Below are positions 9,100 to 18,850 of a stretch of 62,209 bases of DNA, piece by piece (within the stretch, counting starts at the first letter, position 1; each line of letters starts with the position of its first letter). Source of the stretch: Pedosphaera parvula Ellin514 (GTDB lineage: Bacteria > Verrucomicrobiota > Verrucomicrobiia > Limisphaerales > Pedosphaeraceae); NCBI RefSeq assembly GCF_000172555.1, contig NZ_ABOX02000040.1:1-62209 (forward strand), read 5' to 3'. Position numbers and translations under genes: made by a program. The notes under the pieces were generated by a model. The model ran no database searches. It saw only the letters and a program-made list of their open reading frames with translations, and had not been told where the DNA came from.

Positions 9100-9111
9100 C
9101 GTTTAGTAATT

Positions 9112-9843
9112 ATGGCTCTCGTTGAAGTTCGAAACATCAGCAAGCTTTATCACCTCGGCGGTGAGGAGATTCGTGCGCTGGATGATGTTTCGCTGGACAT
9201 CGATGGCGGAGAATTTATTTCCATCATTGGCCCCTCTGGCAGTGGCAAATCCACGCTGATGCATATCCTTGGTTGCCTCGATTCGCCTACCAAAGGCACC
9301 ATCAGACTGGATGGCACCATGATCGAAAACGCCACCCCGCATCAATTAGCCGGCATTCGCAATCGCAAGATCGGGTTCGTTTTCCAGTTCTTCAATCTCC
9401 TCCCTAAACTGACGGTCCTGCAAAATGTGGAATTGCCCATGATCTACAGCGGCTATTCCGCCCGGGAACGCGTTATACGAGCGATGGAAGCACTTAAATT
9501 GGTGGGCTTGGAAAACCGCAGCAAACACCGTCCCATGCAGATCTCCGGCGGTCAGCAGCAACGCGTCGCCATTGCCCGCGCCCTGGTGAACAATCCGAAA
9601 ATTGTGTTTGCCGATGAACCCACCGGCAATCTGGATTCCCACACTGGCGAAGCGATTTTGGAATTATTTCGCAAGCTGAGCCAGGAAGGACGCACGATCG
9701 CACTGGTGACGCACGATCCTGAAATTGCTGCCGTTACTCCCCGCCGCATTGAAATTCGGGACGGCAAAATCGCCAAGGAAGTGGATGCCCGGCTGGCGGG
9801 GCTCGATCGCAAACCCTCACCCACCGAAGGAGCCCGACCATGA
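9112..9843 (+). CDS. ABC transporter ATP-binding protein, MacB/LolD type
   Basis: A 243-residue ATPase starting 12 nt after the adaptor gene. It has the Walker A motif GPSGSGKST, Q-loop FQFFNLLP, signature ISGGQQQRVAIARAL, Walker B IVFADEP with a TGNLDS D-loop, and a switch His in VTHD. It belongs to the MacB/LolD/FtsE clade that powers mechanotransmission-type exporters from the cytoplasmic side. In MacB the ATPase and permease are one chain; here they are separate genes. The stop overlaps the permease start by 4 nt (ATGA), indicating translational coupling. Confidence 0.95.
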   Translation: MALVEVRNISKLYHLGGEEIRALDDVSLDIDGGEFISIIGPSGSGKSTLMHILGCLDSPTKGTIRLDGTMIENATPHQLAGIRNRKIGFVFQFFNLLPKLTVLQNVELPMIYSGYSARERVIRAMEALKLVGLENRSKHRPMQISGGQQQRVAIARALVNNPKIVFADEPTGNLDSHTGEAILELFRKLSQEGRTIALVTHDPEIAAVTPRRIEIRDGKIAKEVDARLAGLDRKPSPTEGARP

Positions 9844-11207
9844 ATTTATTGAATGCCATAGTGGTGGGCTTCAAGGAAATCTGGGCTCATAAATTCCGGT
9901 CCCTGCTCACGATGCTTGGAATCATTCTGGGAGTTGCCAGTTTGGTGGGCATGTCTGCGCTGGTGAAAGGCATGGAAAACGGGATGAAAGAATCCTTGAT
10001 TGCCATCGGCGGTGTGGAACGCGTGCGATTGGAGGAGAATGATATTCCTGCCTACCAACAGTATCTGGCCGATCAGGCGGTTGGTTGCACCATGAATGAT
10101 GTCTATGCGTTGGAGAAAAGCGCGCCGTTAATCAAGATGGTGACGCCCGAAATGCGGGTTCGTGACGGCATGATGACGCATGGAAATAAGAGTTACAATG
10201 CCTGGATATTCAGTGGCACCTGGCCGAATGCGCTGGAGATGAATCAACACACGGTTGAATACGGACGCATGTTCAATGACATTGACGATGAGCAGGCGCG
10301 CAACGTCTGTGTCATCGGCACTGCCGTTCGCGATGCTCTTTTCGGAGCCCCCGAGCAAATCGGGTATGAGTATAATCCCGTAGGCGAGCAAATTAACATC
10401 AAGGGACAACCTTTTATCATCATCGGAATGTTCCAGCAGTATGAGAGCGAGCAGGAACGGAAGTTTCGAGAATACATCAAGGAGCATCCGCCTGAAGCCG
10501 GCAACACAAATAGTCCGGCTCGCAGTAAGGGTTGGGGCGGGAAGCGGAGCAGCAGCTTTGTGTTCACGATGAAGAATAACACGGTATATATCCCTTTGAA
10601 TACCATGTGGGTGAAGTTCCGTTCGACGGCTGGTTCCAATAATATTCCCGATCCGCGTCTTTCCAGCATGGCGGTAAAAGTTGCGGACGTGGATCAAATG
10701 GACCAGGCCATCCAGCAAGCCCACAACGTGTTGATGAGCACGCACAAGGGTATCGAAGATTTTGCCTTCCAAACGCAGGAGGACTGGGCGGAAAACATCG
10801 GCAAGGCGATTAAGAATGCCCGTATGAGTGGCGGTATCATTGCGGCCATCAGTTTGCTGGTGGGTGGCATTGGCATCATGAACATCATGCTCGCGAGCAT
10901 CACCGAGCGCATTCGTGAAATAGGCATCCGCAAGGCTATTGGCGCAACCTTTAGCGACGTTTTTATCCAAATCCTTGTTGAAAGCGTGGTTATCGCTGTC
11001 ATTGGGGGTGCCGCGGGTTTGCTCGCTTCACTCGCACTGGTAAATCTGCTCTCGGCTATTTCTCCCACGGACAATACTCCGGTGATTACCCTAAACTCCA
11101 TGGTTATGGCGTTTGCCTTCAGTGTTGGGATTGGTATCCTGGCTGGGCTCATTCCGGCATTCAAGGCAGCCAAACTCGACCCCATCCAGGCGCTGCGTTA
11201 TGAGTAA
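9840..11207 (+). CDS. ABC transporter permease, MacB/FtsX-like
   Basis: A 455-residue inner-membrane protein overlapping the ATPase gene by 4 nt. The N-terminal helix (FRSLLTMLGIILGVASLVGM) is followed by a large periplasmic MacB_PCD domain (residues ~50-330) and three C-terminal FtsX helices with ERIREIGIRKAIGA, the conserved segment contacting the ATPase. With the adaptor it should form a MacAB-like machine exporting peptides, antibiotics, lipids or siderophores from the periplasm; the cargo is unknown. The periplasmic domain contains a Ser/Gly/Lys-rich insert around residues 220-240. Confidence 0.92.
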   Translation: MNLLNAIVVGFKEIWAHKFRSLLTMLGIILGVASLVGMSALVKGMENGMKESLIAIGGVERVRLEENDIPAYQQYLADQAVGCTMNDVYALEKSAPLIKMVTPEMRVRDGMMTHGNKSYNAWIFSGTWPNALEMNQHTVEYGRMFNDIDDEQARNVCVIGTAVRDALFGAPEQIGYEYNPVGEQINIKGQPFIIIGMFQQYESEQERKFREYIKEHPPEAGNTNSPARSKGWGGKRSSSFVFTMKNNTVYIPLNTMWVKFRSTAGSNNIPDPRLSSMAVKVADVDQMDQAIQQAHNVLMSTHKGIEDFAFQTQEDWAENIGKAIKNARMSGGIIAAISLLVGGIGIMNIMLASITERIREIGIRKAIGATFSDVFIQILVESVVIAVIGGAAGLLASLALVNLLSAISPTDNTPVITLNSMVMAFAFSVGIGILAGLIPAFKAAKLDPIQALRYE

Positions 11208-11328
11208 TCCGCCGTTGTGGTAGCCAAAGCCATCCAAAAATGCTATCCTTTTGAGCTAAACAAGCCGTTGACAACGTATGCCGTTCGGCTACCGTTACCG
11301 GCTCTGAATTACTAAATAGAGATAATTT

Positions 11329-11592
11329 ATGCCGAATACAAAGTCAGCTGAACGCCGCATGCGGAATAGTGCCCGCAAACAAAAGAATAACCGCAGCACC
11401 ACCACGCGGTTGCATACTCTCGAGAAGAATTACCTGCAACTCGTGACCGCAGGCAAGAAGGACGAGGCTACCAAGGCTTATCAAGCAGTGACCTCCGCTC
11501 TGGACAAAGCCGCCAAGACTGGCACCGTCCACCGGTCCACCGCCAGCCGCAAGAAGTCCCGTTTGGCTCTCCGCCTGAACAAGGTGAAGTAA
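11329..11592 (+). CDS. rpsT: 30S ribosomal protein S20
   Basis: An 87-residue, strongly basic helical protein beginning MPNTKSAERRMRNSARKQ, the S20 signature, and ending in a Lys/Arg-rich helix (STASRKKSRLALRLN). Length is normal for the family. S20 binds 16S rRNA early in 30S assembly. It is a single-gene unit: 121 nt separate it from the permease, and a canonical terminator follows. A TTGACA hexamer at 11268-11273 could be a -35 element, but I see no matching -10 at normal spacing. Confidence 0.96.
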   Translation: MPNTKSAERRMRNSARKQKNNRSTTTRLHTLEKNYLQLVTAGKKDEATKAYQAVTSALDKAAKTGTVHRSTASRKKSRLALRLNKVK

Positions 11593-11603
11593 TTCATTTT
11601 ACC

Positions 11604-11640
11604 AAAAGGCGTCTGCTCCCGCGCAGACGCCTTTTTTCTT
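11604..11640 (+). terminator. Intrinsic terminator after rpsT
   Basis: A perfect nine-base-pair GC-rich stem (11608-11616 with 11623-11631), extended by A-T pairs, with a 6-nt loop and a T run at 11632-11640. It starts 12 nt after the rpsT stop and is the clearest factor-independent terminator in the window. Confidence 0.92.
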
Positions 11641-11832
11641 TATCAAGGCTGCCTCCCCCGCCCGGTGCCCGAAGACGATAATGTTTGAAGGGGTATGGCA
11701 AAGCCAGCCCGCCTTGAATTGCGACCAGGTTGACGACACAACAGGATCGGCAATCCGTCCCTGCACTCCAACCTTCGCTTGCTTTTTTTTCAGCGCTTCA
11801 CAATAGTTGCGAAAAAATTAGCAAGCCTCCAT

Positions 11833-12267
11833 ATGAAAGAGAAAACCATTCTGCTAGTTGAAGATTCTGAAGATGATGTTTTTTTCTTCCAGCGCGCTCT
11901 CAATCGCAAAGGAGCCAAGTACCCGGTGCAGGTCGCCATGGATGGGGACGAAGCCGTTAATTATCTTAGTGGCAAAGGCGCTTTTTCGGATCGCACCAGG
12001 CATCCCCTGCCCGATCTGATCTTTTTGGACATTCAAATGCCCAGGATGAACGGTCATGAGGTGCTGCGCTGGATTCGTGAGCAGCCGGAATTGCGGACGA
12101 TTCCGGTGGTTATTCTCAGCACCTCATCCCAACCGATTGATATTCAAAGAGCGAATGCCGCTGGTGGGAACGCATATCTTCTCAAAACCTCCAATTCAGA
12201 AAAATTCGGCACCATCCTGGATCATACTCTCTACTTCTGGCTGGAGGCCAATCAACGATTGGCTTGA
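11833..12267 (+). CDS. Single-domain response regulator (CheY/Rcp1-like)
   Basis: A 144-residue receiver domain from the ATG at 11833. The acidic pocket is Glu10-Asp11, the phosphoacceptor is Asp66 (LIFLDIQMPRMNGHEV), and the switch Ser/Thr lies in VVILSTSSQ and the conserved Lys in YLLKTSN. There is no output domain. The insertion between helix 2 and strand 3 (SGKGAFSDRTRHPLPD) is typical of the Rcp1-type receivers that pair with phytochrome-like or hybrid histidine kinases. No kinase gene lies nearby, so its partner is elsewhere. It probably relays phosphate or acts by protein contact. Confidence 0.9.
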   Translation: MKEKTILLVEDSEDDVFFFQRALNRKGAKYPVQVAMDGDEAVNYLSGKGAFSDRTRHPLPDLIFLDIQMPRMNGHEVLRWIREQPELRTIPVVILSTSSQPIDIQRANAAGGNAYLLKTSNSEKFGTILDHTLYFWLEANQRLA

Positions 12268-12361
12268 GAGAGAGGCGCATCATCTGGCGATTGGTCAGGT
12301 CAGCTGAAGGTTTTAATGTGCCTTTGTTCAAAGGCCCAAGATTAACTTGCAGGAGATTTAT

Positions 12362-12586
12362 ATGGGAATTGGCTACCAAGACTTCTTTCCGGAAGTCGTA
12401 AATAGTGGTTTTTTCACAAAGGAATTCGAAGAATTGACAGCAACGGTGACCCTAGCCAACCAATGGATTTCTTCAAGCGGCGTGCGCGTCATCAACGTCG
12501 AGACTATCGTACTTCCCAATACCCAAAATGTGAAGTGGTATCAGGTTGTTCGCATCTGGCACGAAGTTCCAGACGTGAATTCTTGA
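12362..12586 (+). CDS. Small conserved-looking protein, unknown
   Basis: A 74-residue protein. The ATG at 12362 is chosen because AGGAG at 12351-12355 sits 6 nt upstream. It has no signal peptide or membrane segment. The centre (residues 25-65) alternates hydrophobic residues and reads as beta strands (VRVINVETIVLP, WYQVVRIWHEV). I do not recognise a family; the good ribosome site and composition support a real gene. It lies 94 nt after the response regulator and may share its transcript. Confidence 0.55.
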   Translation: MGIGYQDFFPEVVNSGFFTKEFEELTATVTLANQWISSSGVRVINVETIVLPNTQNVKWYQVVRIWHEVPDVNS

Positions 12587-12728
12587 TAGCCGGATAGAAG
12601 CAGCGGGTTTGCTTGCCTTCCAGATGACGTCTGGAACCGGCCCTTGCTCCGCAAAGCATGCCTGGAGAAAAAATCCTTCGCTGGAAATTGAAATGGCATT
12701 GGGAACAAATACATGATAGTAAGCAGGC

Positions 12729-15296
12729 ATGTGTTCCCTCGAAGTTCCGTGCAAGCTATACCATGGCTTGCTGGTGAGGCGACTGGCATGCGTTGTCGCA
12801 TACGTGTTGACAATCCTCCTCTCCAGTCTTGTGCCGGCCGCACGAGCTGCTACGAACATGACACCCATCGCAGTCACCGGTTTCAACCGGGACCTGGTGG
12901 TTGAGAGTACTGCGCACGGCCCACCTTATACCAGCTACGCCGTCGAATTGAATCCCGGCGAGGGAAACGCCTATTACGAGAGAGGCTTGCCCGGTTACGG
13001 TTTTGGCATGCCATCAGGCTCATTCACCACCACTGCCGGCGATAATACCATTTTCCAGTTTCAGCCCTACACAAACAACAATGCACTGGTGTTGAGCAGT
13101 GCCACAGGCCTCACCAACGGCACACTGACTCTGGTGACGCCTGCGACGTACTCCAAAATCGCCGTGCTCGCCAATTCTGCATATGGCACTAACTACTCTG
13201 GATTTCTCAGCTTGAATTTCAGCGACGGTTCCACAGTTCTGACGACGTATTACACGCCAGATTGGTTTGCGAATCCGACCAATGTGGCGTTAAAGGGAGT
13301 GTCTCGCATCAACCTCGTGGACGGCAGCAGTGACGGCATACCGGACGATCCGCGATTTTACCAAACCACCATCAATGTGGCCGCGCTTTTGGGCGGGACG
13401 AACAAACCACTTGCCAGCATCACGTTTGGCAACGCAGTGGCCGGAGCGACAGCCATTTATGCGGTCAGCGGCCAGCTGGCCCCCAATTTGGCACCGATCG
13501 CCCTCACCGGTTTTAATCGTGACCTGGTGATTGAGAGTAATGCGTCCGGTCCACCATACAACAGCGTTGCGACCGAGTTGAATCCGGGCGAAGGGACGTC
13601 CTTTTATCAAAGCGGTCTCCCTGGCAAGACATATGGGTTGCCTGCGTACGGAGTGTTTAGCAGCGCGCTGGACGGAGTTACTTTCCAGTTTCAACCTTAT
13701 AGCGCAAACAATGCGCTGGTATTGAGCAGCACGACCGGCCTGACCAATGGCACATTGTCGCTGGTTGCCCCGGCGACCTACAATAGCATTGCCATTCTCG
13801 CCAACTCAGCTGGCGGTGGTGGTTCGCCAAATGTAACTTTTAATTTTGCAGACGGCACCTCGTTCGTCGCGACGTACAATGCAGTAGATTGGTTTTATAA
13901 TCCAAACTTTGCGCTTAACGGCGTGGAGCGAATCCATTTGAACAACGGCGCCACGGAAGGCGCGCCGGATAATCCGCGCTTTTATCAAACCACACTCAAT
14001 CTGGTGACCTTACTCGGCGCAACCAACAAGCCATTGGCGAGCATGACTTTCTCGAAAGCAGCAGGAGCTGGGGCCACGGCTATCTATGCGGTGAGTGGCC
14101 GGCAAGGCGCGCAAACGAACGGTTCATTCACATTATCAACCGTGACGAATGCACCGGCAACGGGGATTCAAACCACCGCCGCAACGCTTGGCGGACGAAT
14201 CGTTTCAACCGGCGGGGACGATCCCGAGGTTTTGATTTATTATGGCGCGGCAGATGGTGGGACGAATGCGGGTGCCTGGACGCGCCGTTTGACGCTGGGA
14301 TTTCAAACCGGCTCATTCACCCAAGCGGTTGCCGGGTTGTCGTTCAACACAACTTATTACTTTCGTAGCGTTGCGGTAAATGCCGCAGGCACCGTGTGGG
14401 CCAGTACGTCCCAGAGTTTCAGCACTCCGGCACCCGCCTTGGCGGTAGTAACGAACCAACCGGCCTCGGGCATTCAAACAACCTCTGCCTTGCTCGGAGG
14501 AAGAGTGGTCTCCACTGGTGGGGACGCGCCTCTCATCACACTGTATTACGGTCCGACTGACGGCAGCACCAACACGGGAGCCTGGGCGCGGAATGTCGCA
14601 TTGGGCACACAGACGGGATCGTTCGCTCAAGTCGTCACCGGGCTGGTTTCTGGCACGACATACTATTTCACCTCCAAGGCGGTGAATGCGGCTGGAACAG
14701 CATGGGCTGCCGGTTCCCAAAGTTTTGCACCCCCCGCATCCAATGCTCCGCCAACCTCGTTGAATTCAGTGCTCACCTATCGCAATGACAACGCCCGAAC
14801 GGGGCTCAACACCAATGAAACGACGCTTACATTGGCCAACGTCAACACGAACTCCTTCGGGAAACTTTTCTCCTACGCACTGGACGGTTACATGGCTGCC
14901 CAGCCGCTGGTACTGCCCAATGTCGCGATTGCCGGCAAAGGGATCCACAACGTAGTTTTTGCCGTCACAGAGCACGACAGTATTTATGCTTTTGACGCCG
15001 ATGGCAACGGCGGCACCAACGCCGCTCCACTGTGGCAGGTAAGTTTCATCAACCCGGCGGCGGGAATCACGCCCCTCGATGCGGCCAATGACCTGGCCAG
15101 TTGGTGTACGTTCATAGGACCGGAAATCGGCATTACCGGCACGCCGGTAATTGATCCTGCCACCGGGACCATTTACGTGGAAGCCAAGACCAAGGAGGTG
15201 TCAAACAACGCGACAAATTTCGTACACCGGTTACATGCGCTGGATGTAACGAGCGGCGCTGAAAAATTTGGGCGGTCCGATGATCATCGAGGCTAG
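12729..15296 (+). CDS. Giant secreted beta-propeller/PA14/cytochrome protein, N-terminal part (frameshifted)
   Basis: The frame encodes about 850 residues before losing register near 15270. An N-terminal hydrophobic stretch ([13 protein letters not shown], then AARA) is a signal peptide; an in-frame TTG at 12768 is an alternative start. Residues ~43-250 and ~253-460 are two copies of one beta-rich module (each starts with G-F-N-R-D-L-V and contains LNPGEG). Two fibronectin-III-like copies follow (14140-14740, each with a GGR-V-STGGD core). Then comes a PQQ-dehydrogenase-like propeller start ([27 protein letters not shown]). The last residues before the stop (GRSDDHRG) are out of register: the correct continuation ([12 protein letters not shown]) lies in the next frame. 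This and the following entry were almost certainly one gene. Confidence 0.8.
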   Translation: MCSLEVPCKLYHGLLVRRLACVVAYVLTILLSSLVPAARAATNMTPIAVTGFNRDLVVESTAHGPPYTSYAVELNPGEGNAYYERGLPGYGFGMPSGSFTTTAGDNTIFQFQPYTNNNALVLSSATGLTNGTLTLVTPATYSKIAVLANSAYGTNYSGFLSLNFSDGSTVLTTYYTPDWFANPTNVALKGVSRINLVDGSSDGIPDDPRFYQTTINVAALLGGTNKPLASITFGNAVAGATAIYAVSGQLAPNLAPIALTGFNRDLVIESNASGPPYNSVATELNPGEGTSFYQSGLPGKTYGLPAYGVFSSALDGVTFQFQPYSANNALVLSSTTGLTNGTLSLVAPATYNSIAILANSAGGGGSPNVTFNFADGTSFVATYNAVDWFYNPNFALNGVERIHLNNGATEGAPDNPRFYQTTLNLVTLLGATNKPLASMTFSKAAGAGATAIYAVSGRQGAQTNGSFTLSTVTNAPATGIQTTAATLGGRIVSTGGDDPEVLIYYGAADGGTNAGAWTRRLTLGFQTGSFTQAVAGLSFNTTYYFRSVAVNAAGTVWASTSQSFSTPAPALAVVTNQPASGIQTTSALLGGRVVSTGGDAPLITLYYGPTDGSTNTGAWARNVALGTQTGSFAQVVTGLVSGTTYYFTSKAVNAAGTAWAAGSQSFAPPASNAPPTSLNSVLTYRNDNARTGLNTNETTLTLANVNTNSFGKLFSYALDGYMAAQPLVLPNVAIAGKGIHNVVFAVTEHDSIYAFDADGNGGTNAAPLWQVSFINPAAGITPLDAANDLASWCTFIGPEIGITGTPVIDPATGTIYVEAKTKEVSNNATNFVHRLHALDVTSGAEKFGRSDDHRG

Positions 15297-18200
15297 TGTC
15301 CCGGGCAACGGCGATGGGAATGACGGTCAAGGTAACGTGCCGTTCATGCAAGCAAAAGAATTGAACCGTCCCGGACTGCTCCTGCTTAATGGAACAGTTT
15401 ATATTGCCTTCGGCTCACACTGTGATTTTACCCCGTATCACGGCTGGGTGCTGGGCTACGACGAATATACGCTGGCACAAAATGGAGTTTATAACACGAC
15501 GCCGAATGGCTTTGATGGGGCAATCTGGCAGGCTGGTGATGCTCCCGCAGCCGATGCCGCCGGCAATCTTTATTTCGAAACCGGCAATGGCACGTTCGAT
15601 GTCGTCAACAACAACTATGGCGATTGTGTCGTCAAGCTCTCCAGTACCAATGGCCTTTCGCTCGCGGATTATTTTGCGCCCTACAACCAGGCGTATTTGG
15701 ATGATCAAGATCTGGACCTCGGTTCGGCGGGGCTGATGTTGTTGCCTGACTCGGCGGGCAGCGCGGCGCATCGGCATTTGCTGGTGGCCGGCAGTAAGAC
15801 CGGCACGATTTACCTGATTGATCGGGATAATATGGGACACTTCAACGCATCAGGTGACACCCAGATTGTGCAGTCACTCCCTAACGCCGCAGGTGGTATG
15901 TGGAGTACGCCCGCCTATTTCAATGGGATGTTTTATTATGGTAGCGCAGGCGACCGGATTAAGGCATTCGCTGTCGCCAACGGGTCCATTAACCCAACTA
16001 TCGTGGGGCAGACTGCCGCCGCCCTGGGTTATCCCGGCGTTTCGCCCAGTATTTCAGCCAATGGAACCAACAACGCAATTGCTTGGGCACTCGATACTTC
16101 CGGATTCCCCGATAATCCTGCGGTTCTCCATGCTTACAATGCGACGAATCTGGCGCAGGAACTTTACAATACCAGCCAAAATCCGGACCGCGATACCGCG
16201 GGCAAGGCGGTGAAATTCGTTGTGCCAACAATTGTTAATGGCAAGGTCTACGTCGCCACGGCGGATTCATTGTCGATCTATGGCAGCAGCGTTTTTGTGA
16301 GCGCTCCCGTCATTGCTCCCAATGGCGGCACTTTCACCAACGCAGTGACCGTCACTCTTTCGAATACTGCACCCGGAGCAACGCTCTACTACACGCTGGA
16401 CGGTACCGCACCAACCAGCAACTCACTCCCATATATTGGCTCATTTGTACTTACCAACAGTTTGGCGGTTAAAGCTGTGGCCGTGATATCAAATGGAGTA
16501 AGTGCGGTAATCACCGCCAGTTTTATCAATAGTTCTGCTGTCGGCAATGGCGCTGGCCTGCAAGGGGAATACTTTTCGAACCATTCCAGCACAAATGCAT
16601 TTGCCGGATCACCCACCCTGGTCCGCACCGATCCAACTATCAATTTCGATTGGAACACTGGTTCGCCCGACCCGCTGATCAGTACCGATCAGTTCACAGT
16701 TCGCTGGACGGGCATGGTGCAGCCTCAATTCAATGAAACTTATACCTTTTATACGAGGACGGACGATGGCGTGCGGCTTTGGATAAACAACCAATTGCTG
16801 ATCGACAAATGGGTGGGACAGTCGCCGACGGAATGGAGCGGCTCGATCTCGCTGGCTGCGCAACAGAAATACAACGTCAGGATGGAATTTTTTGAAGGTG
16901 CAGTGACCGTAGTGGCACAACTTTCCTGGAGCAGTCCTTCCACGGCCAAGGCCATCATCCCACAAACCCAGCTTTACCCTGTCACCAATCCGCCACCGGC
17001 TATTTCCTTAATCGTTCCAACCAACGGCTCCTCGTTTACGGCCAGTGCGAGCGTCACGCTGAGTGCAGTTGCCACAAGTCCCTACAACGCGATTGCTGCA
17101 GTAAATTTTTATAACAATGGAATTCAGCTCGGCAGTGTGAGTAATAGTCCTTATACCATCACCGCGACCGGCCTGGCGGCGGGTGCTTACACGCTTACAG
17201 CAGTTGCGACCGACACGACGGGTCTGGCCACCACTTCCGCCCCGGTCTCTGTTACCGTGACCACCGGCACAGGACAACCTTACGGCTTAACCACTCGCGC
17301 AACAGTCACACCGTTCCTCAACTTGCCAACCACATTTAATGGTTCAATACCGCCAGCACTTTCACAAACAGGCGTCTTTACCAATACCACCACCATGAAT
17401 CCTGCCAATGGACTCGTGCCTTACAATGTCAATGTTCCATTGTGGTCCGACGGCGCGGTGAAAACCCGTTGGATGGCGGTGCCCAATAGCGGCGCACCTT
17501 ATACTCCAACCCAACAAATCGGTTTTGCTCCCACTGGCGAATGGACTTTCCCGGCCGGCACGGTGTTCGTCAAACACTTCGACCTAATCACCGATGAAAC
17601 GAACCCAAGCGTCAAACGCCGCCTTGAAACCCGCCTCCTTGTGCGCGACATCAACGGCACTGTTTATGGTGTTAGCTACAAATGGCGGGCTGATAACAGC
17701 GACGCGGACCTCCTTACCACCAGCCTAAGTGAAAACATCCTCGTCACCACTTCCACCGGTATCAGGACACAAACCTGGTATTATCCCAGTCCACAGGATT
17801 GCCTGACCTGTCACACCCCGAGTGCCAATTACGTGCTGGGCGTCAAGACGCGGCAGCTAAATGGGAACTTCAGTTATCCTGCTTCTGGTGTGACGGACAA
17901 TCAACTCCGCACGCTTAATCGGTTGGGACTTTTCAATCCCGCCATCGACGAGTCTGGCATCAACAGCTACACGAAGCTCGCAGCCACCACCAACCAGGCC
18001 GTCCCACTGGAGGATCGCGCCCGCTCGTATCTCGATGCCAACTGCGCCCAGTGTCATCGCCCCGGCGGCAGCGGCATCACGTTCGACGCACGTTACGACA
18101 CGCCGTTGACCAATCAAAACATTATCAATGTGGTACCCGTTAAAGGCACGTTGGGCTATGACAATGCCCGACTCATCGTGCCACGGGACATCTGGCGCTC

Positions 18201-18792
18201 GGTGATTCATGGCCGGATGAACAGCACCGACTCAACCATCAAAATGCCGCCATTGGCACGTAATCTTGTTGATACCAACTCCGTCCAATTAATCGCCGCC
18301 TGGATTAACAGCCTGCCCGGAACGCCAGCACTCCAGCCACCCACCCTGACCCCTGCGGGCGGCACATTCTTCAATTCGGCAACCATCCAGTTGCAACATC
18401 CTGATCCGAATGCGGCGCTTCGCTATACGCTGGACAGCACGCTGCCCACCACGAATTCACAGCTCTATTCGGGACCGTTCCAGCTCACCAACAGCGCCAT
18501 GGTCACTGCGAGCGCATTCGAAACTGGCTTCAATAACAGCGTCGCGATCAACGCGCTGTTTACAATTCAACCTGCATTGTTTTTCACTTCGACGGGTTAC
18601 TTCACTAATGGCGCATTCCAATTGCAATTATCAGGCCAGGTCGGAAAGACCTACATCTTCCAGGGAACCAGCGATTTTACCAATTGGATTTCGCTTGGCA
18701 CGAACGCGGGGCCTTCCAGTCTGATCCAGCTTGCAGACCCGAACGCAACGAATTTCCCTTATCGCTTCTACCGCGCCGTCGAAAAACCTTGA
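15268..18792 (+). CDS. Giant secreted protein, C-terminal part: propeller, PA14, Ig-like and diheme cytochrome domains
   Basis: In-frame sequence from about 15268 continues the propeller of the preceding entry. Domains in order are the rest of the propeller (residues ~1-340), a chitobiase-C-terminal-like domain ([13 protein letters not shown]), PA14 ([12 protein letters not shown] to LYPV), a Big/Ig-like domain, then a diheme segment with CLTCH (17800-17814) and CAQCH (18043-18057). That segment resembles the SO_2930/HNE_0200-type cytochromes I recall, which share the [14 protein letters not shown] stretch. A second chitobiase-C-like domain and a C-terminal module ending RFYRAVEKP follow. Two CXXCH motifs imply covalent haem and periplasmic or surface electron transfer; PA14 and propeller imply glycan or alcohol/sugar contact. 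The TTG at 15268 is only the first in-frame start-like codon, not a believable initiation site. Confidence 0.82.
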   Translation: MGGPMIIEASVPGNGDGNDGQGNVPFMQAKELNRPGLLLLNGTVYIAFGSHCDFTPYHGWVLGYDEYTLAQNGVYNTTPNGFDGAIWQAGDAPAADAAGNLYFETGNGTFDVVNNNYGDCVVKLSSTNGLSLADYFAPYNQAYLDDQDLDLGSAGLMLLPDSAGSAAHRHLLVAGSKTGTIYLIDRDNMGHFNASGDTQIVQSLPNAAGGMWSTPAYFNGMFYYGSAGDRIKAFAVANGSINPTIVGQTAAALGYPGVSPSISANGTNNAIAWALDTSGFPDNPAVLHAYNATNLAQELYNTSQNPDRDTAGKAVKFVVPTIVNGKVYVATADSLSIYGSSVFVSAPVIAPNGGTFTNAVTVTLSNTAPGATLYYTLDGTAPTSNSLPYIGSFVLTNSLAVKAVAVISNGVSAVITASFINSSAVGNGAGLQGEYFSNHSSTNAFAGSPTLVRTDPTINFDWNTGSPDPLISTDQFTVRWTGMVQPQFNETYTFYTRTDDGVRLWINNQLLIDKWVGQSPTEWSGSISLAAQQKYNVRMEFFEGAVTVVAQLSWSSPSTAKAIIPQTQLYPVTNPPPAISLIVPTNGSSFTASASVTLSAVATSPYNAIAAVNFYNNGIQLGSVSNSPYTITATGLAAGAYTLTAVATDTTGLATTSAPVSVTVTTGTGQPYGLTTRATVTPFLNLPTTFNGSIPPALSQTGVFTNTTTMNPANGLVPYNVNVPLWSDGAVKTRWMAVPNSGAPYTPTQQIGFAPTGEWTFPAGTVFVKHFDLITDETNPSVKRRLETRLLVRDINGTVYGVSYKWRADNSDADLLTTSLSENILVTTSTGIRTQTWYYPSPQDCLTCHTPSANYVLGVKTRQLNGNFSYPASGVTDNQLRTLNRLGLFNPAIDESGINSYTKLAATTNQAVPLEDRARSYLDANCAQCHRPGGSGITFDARYDTPLTNQNIINVVPVKGTLGYDNARLIVPRDIWRSVIHGRMNSTDSTIKMPPLARNLVDTNSVQLIAAWINSLPGTPALQPPTLTPAGGTFFNSATIQLQHPDPNAALRYTLDSTLPTTNSQLYSGPFQLTNSAMVTASAFETGFNNSVAINALFTIQPALFFTSTGYFTNGAFQLQLSGQVGKTYIFQGTSDFTNWISLGTNAGPSSLIQLADPNATNFPYRFYRAVEKP

Positions 18793-18850
18793 GTTGTGCA
18801 CTCGTTTGGCACTCGACAAATGCTGGGCACTTGCAAATGATTGCCTGAAC

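Noticed and set aside
10128-10970. 280-residue open frame on the minus strand
   Set aside because: It is antisense to the MacB-like permease, with His-rich unnatural composition.
11268-11296. Possible rpsT promoter starting with TTGACA
   Set aside because: No TATAAT-like hexamer at 16-18 nt spacing, so not reported as a promoter.
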